Assembly (NCBI GenBank): GCA_029260575.1
Contig: JAJDDB010000027.1
Location: forward strand, 312,501-376,500
From: Phycisphaerales bacterium
Lineage (GTDB): Bacteria > Planctomycetota > Phycisphaerae > Phycisphaerales > SM1A02
Reading direction: 5' to 3'
Length of the DNA stretch: 64,000 bases
The notes under the pieces were generated by a model that was not told the DNA's origin, searched no databases, and saw nothing but the letters and a program-made list of their open reading frames with translations. Below, piece after piece: positions 1 to 9,050 of the stretch (position 1 is the first letter of the stretch; each line of letters opens with the position of its first letter). The position numbers and the translations under genes were made by a program.

Positions 1-301
1 GGCTGGGGTTGCCAAACAAGCGCTCAGCGAGATGCGCAGCGCAACCCGCAACGTCATTGGTTCGCAGCGCGACAACCGATTGCGGAACAACCGTCGCATG
101 GTCGGTGAGGACGGCAACAGCGCCGGCTTTGACAGCTGCGCCGATAAAGCGTCTGCCGTCGAACTGCGCCCCATCGCGCGCGACGAACATGCAGCCAAGG
201 CCGGCGCGACGAGAATCCTCGACGATATCGGAGATCACGGTTTCGGCCGATCCATGGCTGAGATTGATCGGCAGGGTCTGTATGAGTTCGGCAATGGTCA
301 T
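1..301 (-). CDS. murE: MurE, UDP-N-acetylmuramyl-tripeptide synthetase (N-terminal fragment, cut by window edge)
   Basis: The first 100 residues of a Mur ligase. MurE adds the third stem-peptide residue to UDP-MurNAc-L-Ala-D-Glu in the cytoplasm during peptidoglycan synthesis. Visible are the substrate-binding N-terminal domain motif DSR at residues 29-31, FVARDG, the DGRRFI stretch that corresponds to DGhxFi in the family, and an LFGNPS segment typical of MurE rather than MurF. The ATP-binding and catalytic domains lie beyond the left edge. The ATG at 301 follows a GGAGG about 15 nt upstream. Together with dacB and uppP it argues for a peptidoglycan-making cell. MurF is the alternative call; the LFGNPS end favours MurE. 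Confidence 0.8.
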   Translation of the reverse strand, partial: MTIAELIQTLPINLSHGSAETVISDIVEDSRRAGLGCMFVARDGAQFDGRRFIGAAVKAGAVAVLTDHATVVPQSVVALRTNDVAGCAAHLAERLFGNPS

Positions 302-401
302 GAGCGCCCGCGCGGAACCTCCGGGTTCTGCACTACTTATCGGGCATAGAGCATCGGTTGGACAACAATTGGAGGGTTATCCATGCTCACAACGCAGCGA
401 G

Positions 402-1529
402 CTACGGAAGAATCAACATTGCATCGCCGTAGCTGTAAAAGTGGTATTCACGTTCGATCGCCTGGCGGTAGATATCGAGCAGCCAATCGAGGCCGATGAA
501 CGCGGCGACCAGAGCCAGTAGCGTTGAACGCGGGAGGTGGAAGTTAGTCATCATCGCATTGACGAGTTTGAATTGATAACCGGGCGCGATACACAGATCG
601 GTTTGCGAGGTGATACGGAGGTCCGGGTCGGATAACGGCGATGGCAATGACTCGAGCGTTCGGACAGTTGTCGTGCCGATCGCGAGAATGCGTCTGCGCT
701 CGGAAGTCGCTTGTTTCAGGGACTTACATACCTCCGGCGAGACATCGTAGTGCTCGCGGTGCATGATGTGCTGCCAAAGGGTCGGTTCATCAATTGGTTT
801 GAAGGTGCCGGCGCCGACGTGCAACGTGACATACCGGCGCTCAACACCACGGGCGTCCAGTTCAGCAAGCAGGTTCTCGGTGAAATGCAAACCGGCAGTC
901 GGCGCTGCGACGGAGCCGGCCAGTTGAGGATCGGCATATACAGTCTGGTACCACACGCGGTCGACAGCATCGACAATGGGATCGTCATCGGAGGAATGCG
1001 TTCTGGCCCGAAGAATGTACGGCGGCAACGGTGTTCTGCCGACGCGCTGCAGTACCTGCTGCGGCTGCTGATCTGATTCAACGCGGACTGCCCATTGCGA
1101 ATCGATTCGGCGTTGCAGTTCCACCACGATTCCGCTGGGTTGATCATCAGCATCAAGCAGCTCGATGGACTGGCCAGGCCGCAGCTTCCCGTTGCTCTTG
1201 AGCATCATCTGCCATTGGCCTGCAGGCAGATCATGCAGATACAACCCTTCAACACGGCCGCCGGTGTCGGTGCGACGGGCTGCGATTCGAGCGGGGAAAA
1301 CTGCGGTGTTGTTGAACACCACCAGATCATCAGCGTGCATGTATTGCGGAAGATCGCGCACCGTTCGATGTTCAAGTGTACCGCTGTCACGATGTACAAC
1401 GAGCAAGCGGGCAGTATCGCGCGGGTCAGCGGGCCAGCGGGCAATCAAACGTTCGGGCAGGTCATAGTCCAGCGCCTCAACGGGCAAGTCGTGCATGGCG
1501 CTACTGGATGAATGGTTGGAAGCATGCAT
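402..1529 (-). CDS. queA: QueA, S-adenosylmethionine:tRNA ribosyltransferase-isomerase
   Basis: Transfers and isomerises the ribosyl group of S-adenosylmethionine onto 7-aminomethyl-7-deazaguanine at the wobble position of GUN-anticodon tRNAs, giving epoxyqueuosine. Full family length (375 aa). The N-terminus carries the family pattern DYDLPERLIARWPADPRD and LVVFNNTAVFPARI; the central APTAGLHFT and the later HVGAGTF are the most conserved QueA blocks, and NFHLPRSTL is near the C-terminus. The start could instead be the internal Met at 1496, which places the family N-terminus (DYDLPE) nearer the start; neither has a clear Shine-Dalgarno. It is transcribed toward murE and ends 100 nt before it. 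Confidence 0.96.
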   Translation of the reverse strand: MHASNHSSSSAMHDLPVEALDYDLPERLIARWPADPRDTARLLVVHRDSGTLEHRTVRDLPQYMHADDLVVFNNTAVFPARIAARRTDTGGRVEGLYLHDLPAGQWQMMLKSNGKLRPGQSIELLDADDQPSGIVVELQRRIDSQWAVRVESDQQPQQVLQRVGRTPLPPYILRARTHSSDDDPIVDAVDRVWYQTVYADPQLAGSVAAPTAGLHFTENLLAELDARGVERRYVTLHVGAGTFKPIDEPTLWQHIMHREHYDVSPEVCKSLKQATSERRRILAIGTTTVRTLESLPSPLSDPDLRITSQTDLCIAPGYQFKLVNAMMTNFHLPRSTLLALVAAFIGLDWLLDIYRQAIEREYHFYSYGDAMLILP

Positions 1530-2068
1530 TGTGGTGCTTTTGGAACGAGGGTTGTTGCCGGGCTGCGACAGGTCGGTATAAACCGCAGAACCCTCGCAAA
1601 TAGTAGGGTTTCTCGCAAACCGGTTGGAATTCGTGCAGCGACCGGGATTATCGGCAATTGTAAACCACTGCGCGGCCGGGGGCGATTCGGAACGAACTGT
1701 GCAGCACGTACTGCATGTCCTGTTCGAGTACTGGAATCAATGCGAGCGCTGCGGCTGCTGCTCGATGTCGTCGTCAGCTTGATGCAATCGGGCCTGGCTG
1801 TTCACGGAGATGGGCATCAGCGTGTGACAGGCACGAGCCTCGACACGAACCGGTCAAGCTCGATTCTCCAATGCGAATGCTGCCGATTGATACCGCTTCG
1901 ATCGGTTCTTCACGGAAACCGTACGCAGTTGCCCCGCTTGGGCAAACGCCACAGCTTTCCGAGACAATTCCGCCTGCAACGACAGATTTCATCGAAGTAG
2001 CCAATTTCTACCACATCACAAATCTCGGCGCACTGTTGGATGTTCTCGCGTAAGTCCTCAGCCTTCGC
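1530..2068. other. Intergenic region, 539 bp, no convincing gene
   Basis: Lies between the queA start and the 3' end of the dockerin-like gene. Open frames here (for example a minus-strand frame at 1774-2004) have no family signature and no Shine-Dalgarno. Near queA there is an inverted pair CGAGGGTT / AACCCTCG around 1547-1600, and a minus-strand TTTATACC that could belong to the queA promoter. I recognise no tRNA or known structured RNA. Confidence 0.5.
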
Positions 2069-3208
2069 TTACGACGACCATTCGCTAAGAAGAACCAGCA
2101 GATTGAAAACAACGACCGTATCCAGCGGCGCTGCTATGTCTGCACCGGATCCGTTGGTGTTCCAGTTGGCAAGCAGATCAAGCAGGTCGAAAACATTGAC
2201 GAGAAGATTGCCATCAAGATCACTGAGCACACCTGAGACAATCACGCCGCTGCCCCCTGCCCCAAGATTCACAGTAAACGCAACCCATCCCGTGCTGGTC
2301 AGCGAAACGCTGTTGTCAAAGCTGGTGTACGGACTGGCGATATTCCCATCGACATCTTCAGCAATGGGTATGGATGTGCCATCGGAATTGAAAACGCGAA
2401 TCTCATCCGGCTGACTGCCACCGAGTTGACCCGGCCCGCCGTCGCGCACCTTGCCCGCAATCTGCCGGGCGTTGTTGAACGATGGCGTGAACAGAAATGA
2501 ATACGGGCTGTTTACATCAATTGCGACTTCTGTTGCGTGGATAGCAGTCGAGCCACCGGAGTATGAAACAAATGCGTAGTCACCTGCAAGGTTCGCACAG
2601 AATCCGATCTCGTTGCTGTCGTTGATCTCGGGAGAGCTCCACCCACTTGCGCCCAGTGGCGCAGTTGTTTCGCGCGCGGTTGTATCGTTCGAATCGTCGT
2701 AAATCCATAGGCCGTTCTCGGATGAGAAGACCTGCTCGAAGACAACATCGCCGATGTTGTTGATCGAAACATCGCTGACCGATGCGCCTGCGGTGCTGGT
2801 GTAGACAATGCCCGCGCCGCAGGCATCAGATACGAACACACCCTCGAAGTCGCCCGCTTCGATGAGTGTCAACGACACCGCCACGCTTCCCTCGTCATTG
2901 ATGACAGGCGTCGCGCTGTTGAAAAACGTATCACAAGGAATATTGAAAACAGGTGAACCCGCACCACCCTTATTCACACACAGGTTCGATCGCAAATGCA
3001 ACGTGAACGTGTTGTAGTTGGGTACATCCGCCGCCACTGGACCGGATGCGGCCAGAATCGAAACGGTAACGAGCAAGACATCATGCGTCGCGGCATAAGT
3101 CCTCCTTGACAATCCTGAAAATGGCCTCTGTCGGCCAACAAACTGTTTATCGACGCTAAGTAGTGTATCTGACCACGACTTACGCTTTGAGATGGCACTC
3201 CCTTTCAC
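2069..3208 (-). CDS. Secreted protein with C-terminal dockerin-like repeat; 5' end probably frameshifted
   Basis: An exported protein of about 340 residues. The body is beta-rich and Asn/Ser/Gly-rich with repeated phrases such as INDEGSVAVS, INNIGDVVF and INDSNEIGF, suggesting a propeller-like repeat. The C-terminus has two dockerin-like segments (DLDGNLLVNVFDLLDLLANW, then VVVFNLLVLLSEWSS), a hallmark of planctomycete secreted proteins; the second has lost its calcium-loop residues. The listed frame opens at 3208 but its first 45 residues look like untranslated leader. A strong AAGGAGG sits before an ATG at 3096 in another frame; restoring one base after position 3079 would give MPRRMM followed by a hydrophobic VLLVTVSILAASGPVAA signal peptide. 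Function unknown. Confidence 0.7.
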   Translation of the reverse strand: MKGSAISKRKSWSDTLLSVDKQFVGRQRPFSGLSRRTYAATHDVLLVTVSILAASGPVAADVPNYNTFTLHLRSNLCVNKGGAGSPVFNIPCDTFFNSATPVINDEGSVAVSLTLIEAGDFEGVFVSDACGAGIVYTSTAGASVSDVSINNIGDVVFEQVFSSENGLWIYDDSNDTTARETTAPLGASGWSSPEINDSNEIGFCANLAGDYAFVSYSGGSTAIHATEVAIDVNSPYSFLFTPSFNNARQIAGKVRDGGPGQLGGSQPDEIRVFNSDGTSIPIAEDVDGNIASPYTSFDNSVSLTSTGWVAFTVNLGAGGSGVIVSGVLSDLDGNLLVNVFDLLDLLANWNTNGSGADIAAPLDTVVVFNLLVLLSEWSS

Positions 3209-3246
3209 GCAGATTCCGAGTTGGAATTTCCGAAATGGAGCTGTTT

Positions 3247-3795
3247 TTACACGGCCGAGAGCGGCGGTTTGAGATACGGCAGCAACTCCGCAGGCAGGCG
3301 TTTGAGGCCGCGGCGGCGGGCTTTGGCCACTGCATAATGCAGCGATTCAGCTACACGCTTCTCCACAGCCGGCGTCACATTGAACCCGTGCTCGCGCATC
3401 GCGTTCAGCGACCATTCCCACGCTTTCAATTCTTCGAGACAGCGCGGCCTGTACGTGCGCAAACCGATTGCGTGGTGGCCGACCTCATGCAGGAACACCG
3501 CGCAGCTCATCGGCCCGCGCGGGTACGGCGATTCGATCAATCGCACCACTTGGCCATCTTCATACGTCACCTGCCAGGCGCATCCGGACGTTGAGCTGCG
3601 CCACTTGCGGATGCGCAGGTTGTACGTTGCCTTCATCTCCGCAACGAGGGCATCGTAGCGTTGCTGCATTGTTGATTTGGCGGGCGCGGGATTCTTGACT
3701 TGTAATTCAGCAATGCGCGGCCTGCGCACCTGCTGGCGGGGCGCAGGTTGTCGCCGGCTGACCAGATCCCAAAGTGTTTCAGCAATCCAGTTCAT
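3247..3795 (-). CDS. Small HExxH protein, putative zinc metallopeptidase-like
   Basis: A 182-residue soluble protein with no signal peptide. Its clearest feature is FLHEVGHHAIG near residue 105, an HExxH zinc-binding motif with an extra His directly after, as in SprT-like and other minigluzincin folds. After it come a Cys-containing RPRCLEELKAWEW segment, where a Glu could be the third zinc ligand, and a basic C-terminus. The start ATG overlaps the fmt stop as ATGA, so it should be translationally coupled to fmt and co-transcribed with def-fmt. Whether it is an active protease is unknown; I could not place it in a named family. Confidence 0.75.
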   Translation of the reverse strand: MNWIAETLWDLVSRRQPAPRQQVRRPRIAELQVKNPAPAKSTMQQRYDALVAEMKATYNLRIRKWRSSTSGCAWQVTYEDGQVVRLIESPYPRGPMSCAVFLHEVGHHAIGLRTYRPRCLEELKAWEWSLNAMREHGFNVTPAVEKRVAESLHYAVAKARRRGLKRLPAELLPYLKPPLSAV

Positions 3796-4733
3796 GCTCG
3801 CTGCTCGCTCGGCTCAACAATTGGCATCAACATGCTGCCCGCGGTGACTTCATGCCCGCGACAATACGCTTCGAACGACATTGATTTTCCGCCAGGCGGC
3901 TGCACACTCAACAATTGCACTGCACCCGTCGCGCACGCGACCAGTCCCCCATCAAGAATCGCACACGGCTGGGTAGCGCTGTCCGGCGATTCGACATCCT
4001 GCACACGCAGCAGTTTCAGACGTTTCTTTTCATGCAGAACCGTACACCCCGGCCACGGCGTCAGGCCATGCACCATTGCACGCACTCGATCAGCCGGCTG
4101 ATCGAAGGACACCGTCCCAATGGCCTTGCTCAACTTGGGCGCTTTCGTCGCTTGCGATTCATTCTGTTGCGCCGATTCGGCGGCGCCGCGGCGAATGTCA
4201 TCAAGCACCTGCAGCATCAGGTCCGGGCCGAGTTGGGCCAATCGATCGTGCAGTTCGCCAGCGGTTTCCATCGGATCGATCGTCGTCGACGCGCTGCCAT
4301 ACATGGCCCCGGCGTCCATCCGGTCAGCTACGTCGATTATGGTCACACCTGCTGTGGTTTCGCCGTTCATCACTGCCCAGTTAATGGGAGCTGCGCCGCG
4401 GTATTTCGGCAGAAGTGATCCGTGAAGATTGATCATCGGCGCAATGTTGCGCAGTTCCACGCCGATTTTCTGGCCATACGCAATCACCACGATGGCATCA
4501 GGCTGGACAGCGCGCACCTGTTCGATACTCTCCAGCGTGTTGATGTCTTGCGGTTTGATGACGGGCATTTCGATTCGCGCAGCCATCTCACCGATTGGTG
4601 TAGGCGTCAACTTCTTGCCGCGCTGAGCAGGCCGGTCCGGTTGCGTCACGACCAGCGCGATGTCATGCATTCGCGCAAGCGCTTCGAACGTCGGCAACCC
4701 GAATGCTCCCGAACCAAGGAACACCAACCGCAT
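3792..4733 (-). CDS. fmt: Methionyl-tRNA formyltransferase
   Basis: Formylates the amino group of Met on initiator tRNA using 10-formyltetrahydrofolate. 313 residues from the chosen ATG, the usual length. Motifs: N-terminal Rossmann start RLVFLGSGAFGLPTFEAL, TQPDRPAQRGKKL, and the catalytic block NLHGSLLPKYRGAAPINW (Asn and His), followed by the Asp of DRMDAG. The C-terminal tRNA-binding domain contains HGLTPWPG. An in-frame GTG at 4790 would overlap the end of def by 8 nt, but family alignment favours the ATG at 4733. It lies directly downstream of def, the enzyme that later removes the formyl group. Confidence 0.95.
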   Translation of the reverse strand: MRLVFLGSGAFGLPTFEALARMHDIALVVTQPDRPAQRGKKLTPTPIGEMAARIEMPVIKPQDINTLESIEQVRAVQPDAIVVIAYGQKIGVELRNIAPMINLHGSLLPKYRGAAPINWAVMNGETTAGVTIIDVADRMDAGAMYGSASTTIDPMETAGELHDRLAQLGPDLMLQVLDDIRRGAAESAQQNESQATKAPKLSKAIGTVSFDQPADRVRAMVHGLTPWPGCTVLHEKKRLKLLRVQDVESPDSATQPCAILDGGLVACATGAVQLLSVQPPGGKSMSFEAYCRGHEVTAGSMLMPIVEPSEQRA

Positions 4734-4782
4734 ATGCGGCGAATCATTCGTAGGCAGCTGCGCTGCACTCGCCCCGCTGCGC

Positions 4783-5304
4783 TCAGGCACTGCCGGCCGC
4801 CTCGAGGTCTCGAATGGCCCGACGGTTGGCCAACCTGTCCATCGGCATCATCTTGTCGATGATCAGGATTCCGTTGAGGTGATCAAACTCATGCTGCCAA
4901 ACCCGGGCCCGGAAGTCGTCATCTTCGAGCGTGAACTCGTTACCCTCGAGATCGGTGGCGGTGACTCGCACGCCGGCCGGCCTGCGGATGTCAACGTTGA
5001 TTCCGGGTATGCTCAGGCAACCTTCTTCATGCACGACCAGCTCCGGAATGGTGAATTCCAGACGCGGATTGATGTAGACCCGATCGCCATCCGGCGGATC
5101 GGGCACACTGGTGACGAACATGCGCCACGGCATCGCGACTTGTGGTGCTGCCAGGCCGACGCCTTCAGCCATATGCATCAGATCAATCATACGCTGGGCA
5201 ACAGCGCGCACCTCGTCGGTGATGGATTCAATGGGCATCGCCTTGCCGCGCAGGATTGGGTGCGGGTAGCTGACAATTCTCAGTTCGGACGGGACAATCG
5301 TCAT
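4783..5304 (-). CDS. def: Peptide deformylase
   Basis: Removes the N-formyl group from nascent polypeptides in the cytosol; metal-dependent (usually Fe2+). All three signatures are present: GVGLAAPQ (motif 1), EEGCLSIP with the metal-ligand Cys (motif 2) and QHEFDHLNG with two ligand His and the catalytic Glu (motif 3). 173 residues from the ATG at 5304, typical length. The open frame continues upstream to 5505, but that part overlaps the divergent TPR gene and does not resemble the family. There is no Shine-Dalgarno; instead TAGCAT ends 7 nt before the ATG, so the message may be leaderless. First gene of def-fmt-HExxH. Confidence 0.96.
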   Translation of the reverse strand: MTIVPSELRIVSYPHPILRGKAMPIESITDEVRAVAQRMIDLMHMAEGVGLAAPQVAMPWRMFVTSVPDPPDGDRVYINPRLEFTIPELVVHEEGCLSIPGINVDIRRPAGVRVTATDLEGNEFTLEDDDFRARVWQHEFDHLNGILIIDKMMPMDRLANRRAIRDLEAAGSA

Positions 5305-5311
5305 GTTTGCA

Positions 5312-5317
5312 ATGCTA
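5312..5317 (-). promoter_or_regulatory. Candidate -10 element of def
   Basis: TAGCAT on the minus strand, 7 nt before the def ATG. Transcription would start at or within a base or two of the start codon. There is no clear -35 hexamer. Confidence 0.4.
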
Positions 5318-5477
5318 CGCCGGTCGCAGAGATCGCACCAGAGGTGTGTGCGATTGACCATCGGGGAGGCGGAGCCTACTTTGAACGGTCTGCGGGGTGT
5401 TGCCTGCGGATTTCGATCGGTTGGAATCCGACCGGATGCCGACGGATCAACCATCCATTCAGATTTGAGGATCAATA

Positions 5478-6965
5478 GTGGCGCTGTTTCGCAAGAAACC
5501 ACCAAATGACGGAGACGACGGCAACGGCAATGGCGGCGATGATCAATCGCCCGAATTCACGCCGCAGCCGGAGAAAGCCCGCAAATGGTTCGATCACGCC
5601 AAGTCAATGGCGGACCGCTACAACTATGATGCAGCGCTGTCGTATTATGCCAACGGCATCAAGTTTGATCCGGAATCAATGTCTGCCCACGAGGCAATGT
5701 ACGAGGCGGCAATTCAGTACACCAACCGAGGCGGCAAGCCGGCAGCATCCAAGGAACGCCGGGCCATTGAAGATACGACCGCGGTAAGCAAATTCGCAGC
5801 TGCAGAATTCGAGTGGATGAAGAACATCCGTGATGCGAATTTGGGGCTCAAAGCGATTGAGTCTGCTGTGAAGGCGGACCAACTCGAAGCGGGCAACTGG
5901 CTGGCATCGAAGATGCTCGGCCTTGTTCGCACCGCCAAGAAGATCAATAAAACAACGCTGGTCAAGGCAAAAGACGTCTTTGCAGCGGTCGGAGCGTGGG
6001 ATGAAGCCATTGCGTGTGGCGAGATGGCTTCGCTGATGGATCCGAGTGATAGCGAACTCAGCGCTGAACTCAAGAACCTGGCAGCCCAGCGCGCAATGGA
6101 TCAGGGCGGCTACGAACAGGCAGCGGGCAAAGAGGGTGGATTCCGGGAGATGATTCGCGATGTTGACAAGCAGCGCGAACTGGAAGAAGAAAGCGCGATC
6201 TCCGGCGGCAAGACCACCGAAGAGCGCAATCTCGGCCGTGCTCAGGAAGCCTACGAAGCAAATCCGAACGACATTGATGCGGTGAATCGATACGCACAGC
6301 TCCTGAAAAAGGCTGGCGATGTGCAAAAGGAAAATCTCGCATACGACATCTACCTGAAAGCGTTCGAGGATTCACGCGAATATCGATTCCGCATGAATGC
6401 GGGCGATATTAAGATCGACCAACTGCGCCGTAGTGAAAAGGCGCTTGCGAAGAAGCTCGAAGCTGGCGAAGACGTGCAAGCTGACCTGGAAGCAGCAGCC
6501 AATGAGCGGCGCGCACTTCAAGCTGAAGAGTACGCAGCGCGCGTTGAGCAATATCCGACCGATCGTCACATGAAGTTTCAACTCGGCATCGTTGAATTCG
6601 AGCTGGGAAGGTTCGATGTGGCAATGGGGTGTTTCCAGAAGGCCAAGGATGAACCGCGGTTGCGTGTGCGCTCCGGTCACATGCTGGGCAAATGCTTCGC
6701 CGCGGAGTCATGGCATGGCGAAGCGATCGGGGAATACCGCGATGCGCTGGATGCCATTGACGCAACAGAGCGCGAACGCGAACTGGATATTCGCTATGAC
6801 ATGATGGTGTCGTTGATCGAAGACGCCCGCAGCACGAATTCTGTCGATCAGGCCAAGGAAGCGCTGGAGATCTGCTCGGGAATCGCACGCAAGGACATTA
6901 CGTATCGCGATATTCGCAATCGTCGCAAGCAAATCGACCTACTCGTCAAAGAACTCAGCGGTTGA
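5478..6965 (+). CDS. TPR-repeat protein of unknown function
   Basis: A 495-residue soluble protein beginning with a GTG after GAGGAT (10 nt upstream). The first 35 residues are a disordered Asp/Gly/Asn-rich tail. From about residue 35 tetratricopeptide-like helices appear (WFDHAKSMADRYNYDAALSY, YANGIKFDPESMSAHEAM), and again in the C-terminal half (FQLGIVEFELGRFDVAMGCF, LGKCFAAESWHGEAIGEY). The middle (about 240-350) is highly charged and probably coiled coil. No signal peptide, membrane segment or catalytic motif. Likely a scaffold or adaptor. It is divergent from def and immediately upstream of kdsB (24 nt gap), so the two may be co-transcribed. Confidence 0.85.
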   Translation: MALFRKKPPNDGDDGNGNGGDDQSPEFTPQPEKARKWFDHAKSMADRYNYDAALSYYANGIKFDPESMSAHEAMYEAAIQYTNRGGKPAASKERRAIEDTTAVSKFAAAEFEWMKNIRDANLGLKAIESAVKADQLEAGNWLASKMLGLVRTAKKINKTTLVKAKDVFAAVGAWDEAIACGEMASLMDPSDSELSAELKNLAAQRAMDQGGYEQAAGKEGGFREMIRDVDKQRELEEESAISGGKTTEERNLGRAQEAYEANPNDIDAVNRYAQLLKKAGDVQKENLAYDIYLKAFEDSREYRFRMNAGDIKIDQLRRSEKALAKKLEAGEDVQADLEAAANERRALQAEEYAARVEQYPTDRHMKFQLGIVEFELGRFDVAMGCFQKAKDEPRLRVRSGHMLGKCFAAESWHGEAIGEYRDALDAIDATERERELDIRYDMMVSLIEDARSTNSVDQAKEALEICSGIARKDITYRDIRNRRKQIDLLVKELSG

Positions 6966-6974
6966 TGCAGCCGG

Positions 6975-6980
6975 TACACT
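6975..6980 (+). promoter_or_regulatory. Candidate -10 element of kdsB
   Basis: TACACT ending 9 nt before the kdsB ATG at 6990. No Shine-Dalgarno lies in the short interval, so a leaderless or nearly leaderless transcript is possible besides read-through from the TPR gene. Confidence 0.35.
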
Positions 6981-6989
6981 ACGTTTGCA

Positions 6990-7745
6990 ATGCCCACTTC
7001 CCCTGCTCTCCCCGCAACCGCGATTATTCCCGCCCGGCTTGGATCGACGCGTTTCCCGGGCAAGGTTCTGGCTGATCGCACTGGCAAACCGCTTATTCAG
7101 CACGTATATGAACAGACTATTCGCGCATCGTTGATTGATCGCGTGATTGTGGCAACCGATGATGAACGCGTCCGTGATGCGGTGCAGTCCTTCGGCGGCG
7201 AAGCGGCGATGACACGCACGGATCACCCCAACGGCAGCAGTAGAGCAGCAGAAGTTGCTGCCACGCTGCAATGCGACATTGTCGTCAACGTACAGGGCGA
7301 TGAGCCGGAGATTGAGCCGGATGTGCTTGATGCGGCGATCGAGGGATTGGTCCGTCAGGACGACTGTGTCGTCGCAACGATCGCCTCGCTGTTTGGCGAT
7401 GATGAAGATCCCGACAATCCGAATATTGTGAAGGTTGTTGTCGATCAGCAGCAACGAGCGCTGTATTTTTCACGATCGCTCGTTCCATTTCCGCGTGTAG
7501 CGTCGACTGGTACGCCATTGAAGCATATAGGCGTGTATGTATATCGCAGGCCGTTTCTGATTCAATATGTCATGCTGCCACCGACGCCGTTGGAACTGGC
7601 CGAGAGCCTGGAACAACTGCGCGTTCTTGAGCACGGATACAAGATGGCAGTTGTGACAACCGAAGCGCATCATCACGGCATTGATACGCCCAAACAATAC
7701 GATGCATTTGTGCAACGATTTGCTGCGCGATCGAATTCAGCGTGA
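6990..7745 (+). CDS. kdsB: 3-deoxy-manno-octulosonate cytidylyltransferase (CMP-Kdo synthetase)
   Basis: Activates Kdo with CTP to CMP-Kdo, the donor for the inner core of lipopolysaccharide. 251 residues, the standard length. Motifs: AIIPARLGSTRFPGKVL at the N-terminus (nucleotide-binding loop), VATDDERV, NVQGDEPEI with metal-binding Asp, and the C-terminal HHGIDTPKQYDAF that matches the family ending. With kdsD at 12.3 kb it implies that the organism makes Kdo-containing surface glycolipid. The last 9 nt overlap the convergent coiled-coil gene. Confidence 0.96.
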   Translation: MPTSPALPATAIIPARLGSTRFPGKVLADRTGKPLIQHVYEQTIRASLIDRVIVATDDERVRDAVQSFGGEAAMTRTDHPNGSSRAAEVAATLQCDIVVNVQGDEPEIEPDVLDAAIEGLVRQDDCVVATIASLFGDDEDPDNPNIVKVVVDQQQRALYFSRSLVPFPRVASTGTPLKHIGVYVYRRPFLIQYVMLPPTPLELAESLEQLRVLEHGYKMAVVTTEAHHHGIDTPKQYDAFVQRFAARSNSA

Positions 7746-9050
7746 TTCAGAATCGTTCGCAGCAGCCGGCTGCGACTGCACAGCACAATTCGGTGTCGGC
7801 AGACTTGTGATATGCGGGCGATCTGTTGCGGCGTTCGACAGCGCCGATCCCTGATGCGCCGGCTGCGACTGGATCTTGTCGACACGGGATGCGATCGCGC
7901 TGACGGCTGTGGAAAGCCGCTGCATATCCCGAGCAATGCTCTTGCGGAGATCCTCGACCATGCTGTTGACTGATTGTGACTGCGGCTTAGGTTCGGATTG
8001 CTGCGACACACGCGTAGCAAGATCAATTTTCGGTTGTATGCTCGGCGTAGATGCAACAGGCATCTTCTCGATGTGCTCGATTGTTTGCTGCCAGCGCTTC
8101 GAGATCGTATTCGCTTCCTGAATCACCGATGCAAATGCCTCAGCACAGTCGATTCGAGCCTGCAGATCAGTTCCCATCGCTTGGGCGCGTTCGATGCAAT
8201 CCCCAAGTGATTCGGTTGCCTGCACAGCCCGCTGAGCACTCCCGGCACTGCGATGGGCAAGGGCTGCGATATTGACTTCGGCACTCTCGACAACCTGACC
8301 AAGCTGCTCCGCGCGCGGCATGAGTTGATCAAAGCGCTGATCGACTTCGTGCAGAAGTGTTTCCTTCTCGCGGGCGCTGATGTTGATGCGCGCGATTGCT
8401 GCGTCAACTGCAGTATCAATGCGCGTTTCGGCTGCTGCAATCAGTTCATCAATGCGAACGCTGAGGCGCTGCTCAAGCACATCGTATTGGTCGCAGGCCT
8501 TGCTCGCAGTGTCCGTAGCGGTCTGCAGAGCTGCAGCTTGCCCCTGCATTGCTTTGAGCATGCGCGCACTGAGATGCAGTCGTTCCTGAAGTTGCTGCGC
8601 GCTGCGTGCGGTTTCAGTTTGTTGCAGTCGTTGCTGCTGGGAAACTTCCGCAAGCGCCAACCGTGCCTCACGAGCTTCTTCAATCAATGCCGAAAGCGAT
8701 GCGCTGAACTGTGCAAATGCCTGTTGATCCAGCACGCGCGGTGAAATAAGGATTTCCTGGTTCGTCTGCGCGTCCGCGGTGACGTTGCTTGCAGGCGCGA
8801 CAGTCGTCTGCCGGGCCGGCACCGGAATCGTTTCAATCGTGGCGTTGTGCCCGCGAGCAGAAACGCTCATCACCGACTTCCCTTGCGGCTGAGCATTCGG
8901 AATCGGAACCCCGAACGTCTCTTGCGCGTTCTGCAATCCGTTGCGTTGTCTTTTCGAGTCGCGGCGTCGTGGCACTGCGATACTCCGCCCGGCGGAATTG
9001 CCGGTGTGTCTGGATCGTCTCGCCCGCCCGACTCGGTTATCGGCGATCAT
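7737..9050 (-). CDS. Long coiled-coil protein of unknown function
   Basis: 437 residues, hydrophilic, with no signal peptide or membrane helix. The first 120 residues are basic then Pro/Thr/Gln-rich and probably disordered. From about 120 to 380 it is an almost uninterrupted alpha-helical, Ala/Gln/Glu-rich heptad region, so an elongated coiled coil is expected. The tail is Pro/Gln/Ser-rich. A structural or tethering role is likely; nothing points to an enzyme. Its ATG overlaps the stop of the upstream BrkB-family gene as ATGA, so the two are translationally coupled. Its 3' end overlaps kdsB by 9 nt. Confidence 0.75.
   Translation of the reverse strand: MIADNRVGRARRSRHTGNSAGRSIAVPRRRDSKRQRNGLQNAQETFGVPIPNAQPQGKSVMSVSARGHNATIETIPVPARQTTVAPASNVTADAQTNQEILISPRVLDQQAFAQFSASLSALIEEAREARLALAEVSQQQRLQQTETARSAQQLQERLHLSARMLKAMQGQAAALQTATDTASKACDQYDVLEQRLSVRIDELIAAAETRIDTAVDAAIARINISAREKETLLHEVDQRFDQLMPRAEQLGQVVESAEVNIAALAHRSAGSAQRAVQATESLGDCIERAQAMGTDLQARIDCAEAFASVIQEANTISKRWQQTIEHIEKMPVASTPSIQPKIDLATRVSQQSEPKPQSQSVNSMVEDLRKSIARDMQRLSTAVSAIASRVDKIQSQPAHQGSALSNAATDRPHITSLPTPNCAVQSQPAAANDSESR

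Noticed and set aside
1774-2004. 76-codon minus-strand frame between queA and the dockerin-like gene
   Set aside because: TTG start, no Shine-Dalgarno, no family match; possible but not supported.
4660-5478. 272-codon plus-strand frame opposite def
   Set aside because: Antisense shadow; def has all three deformylase motifs.
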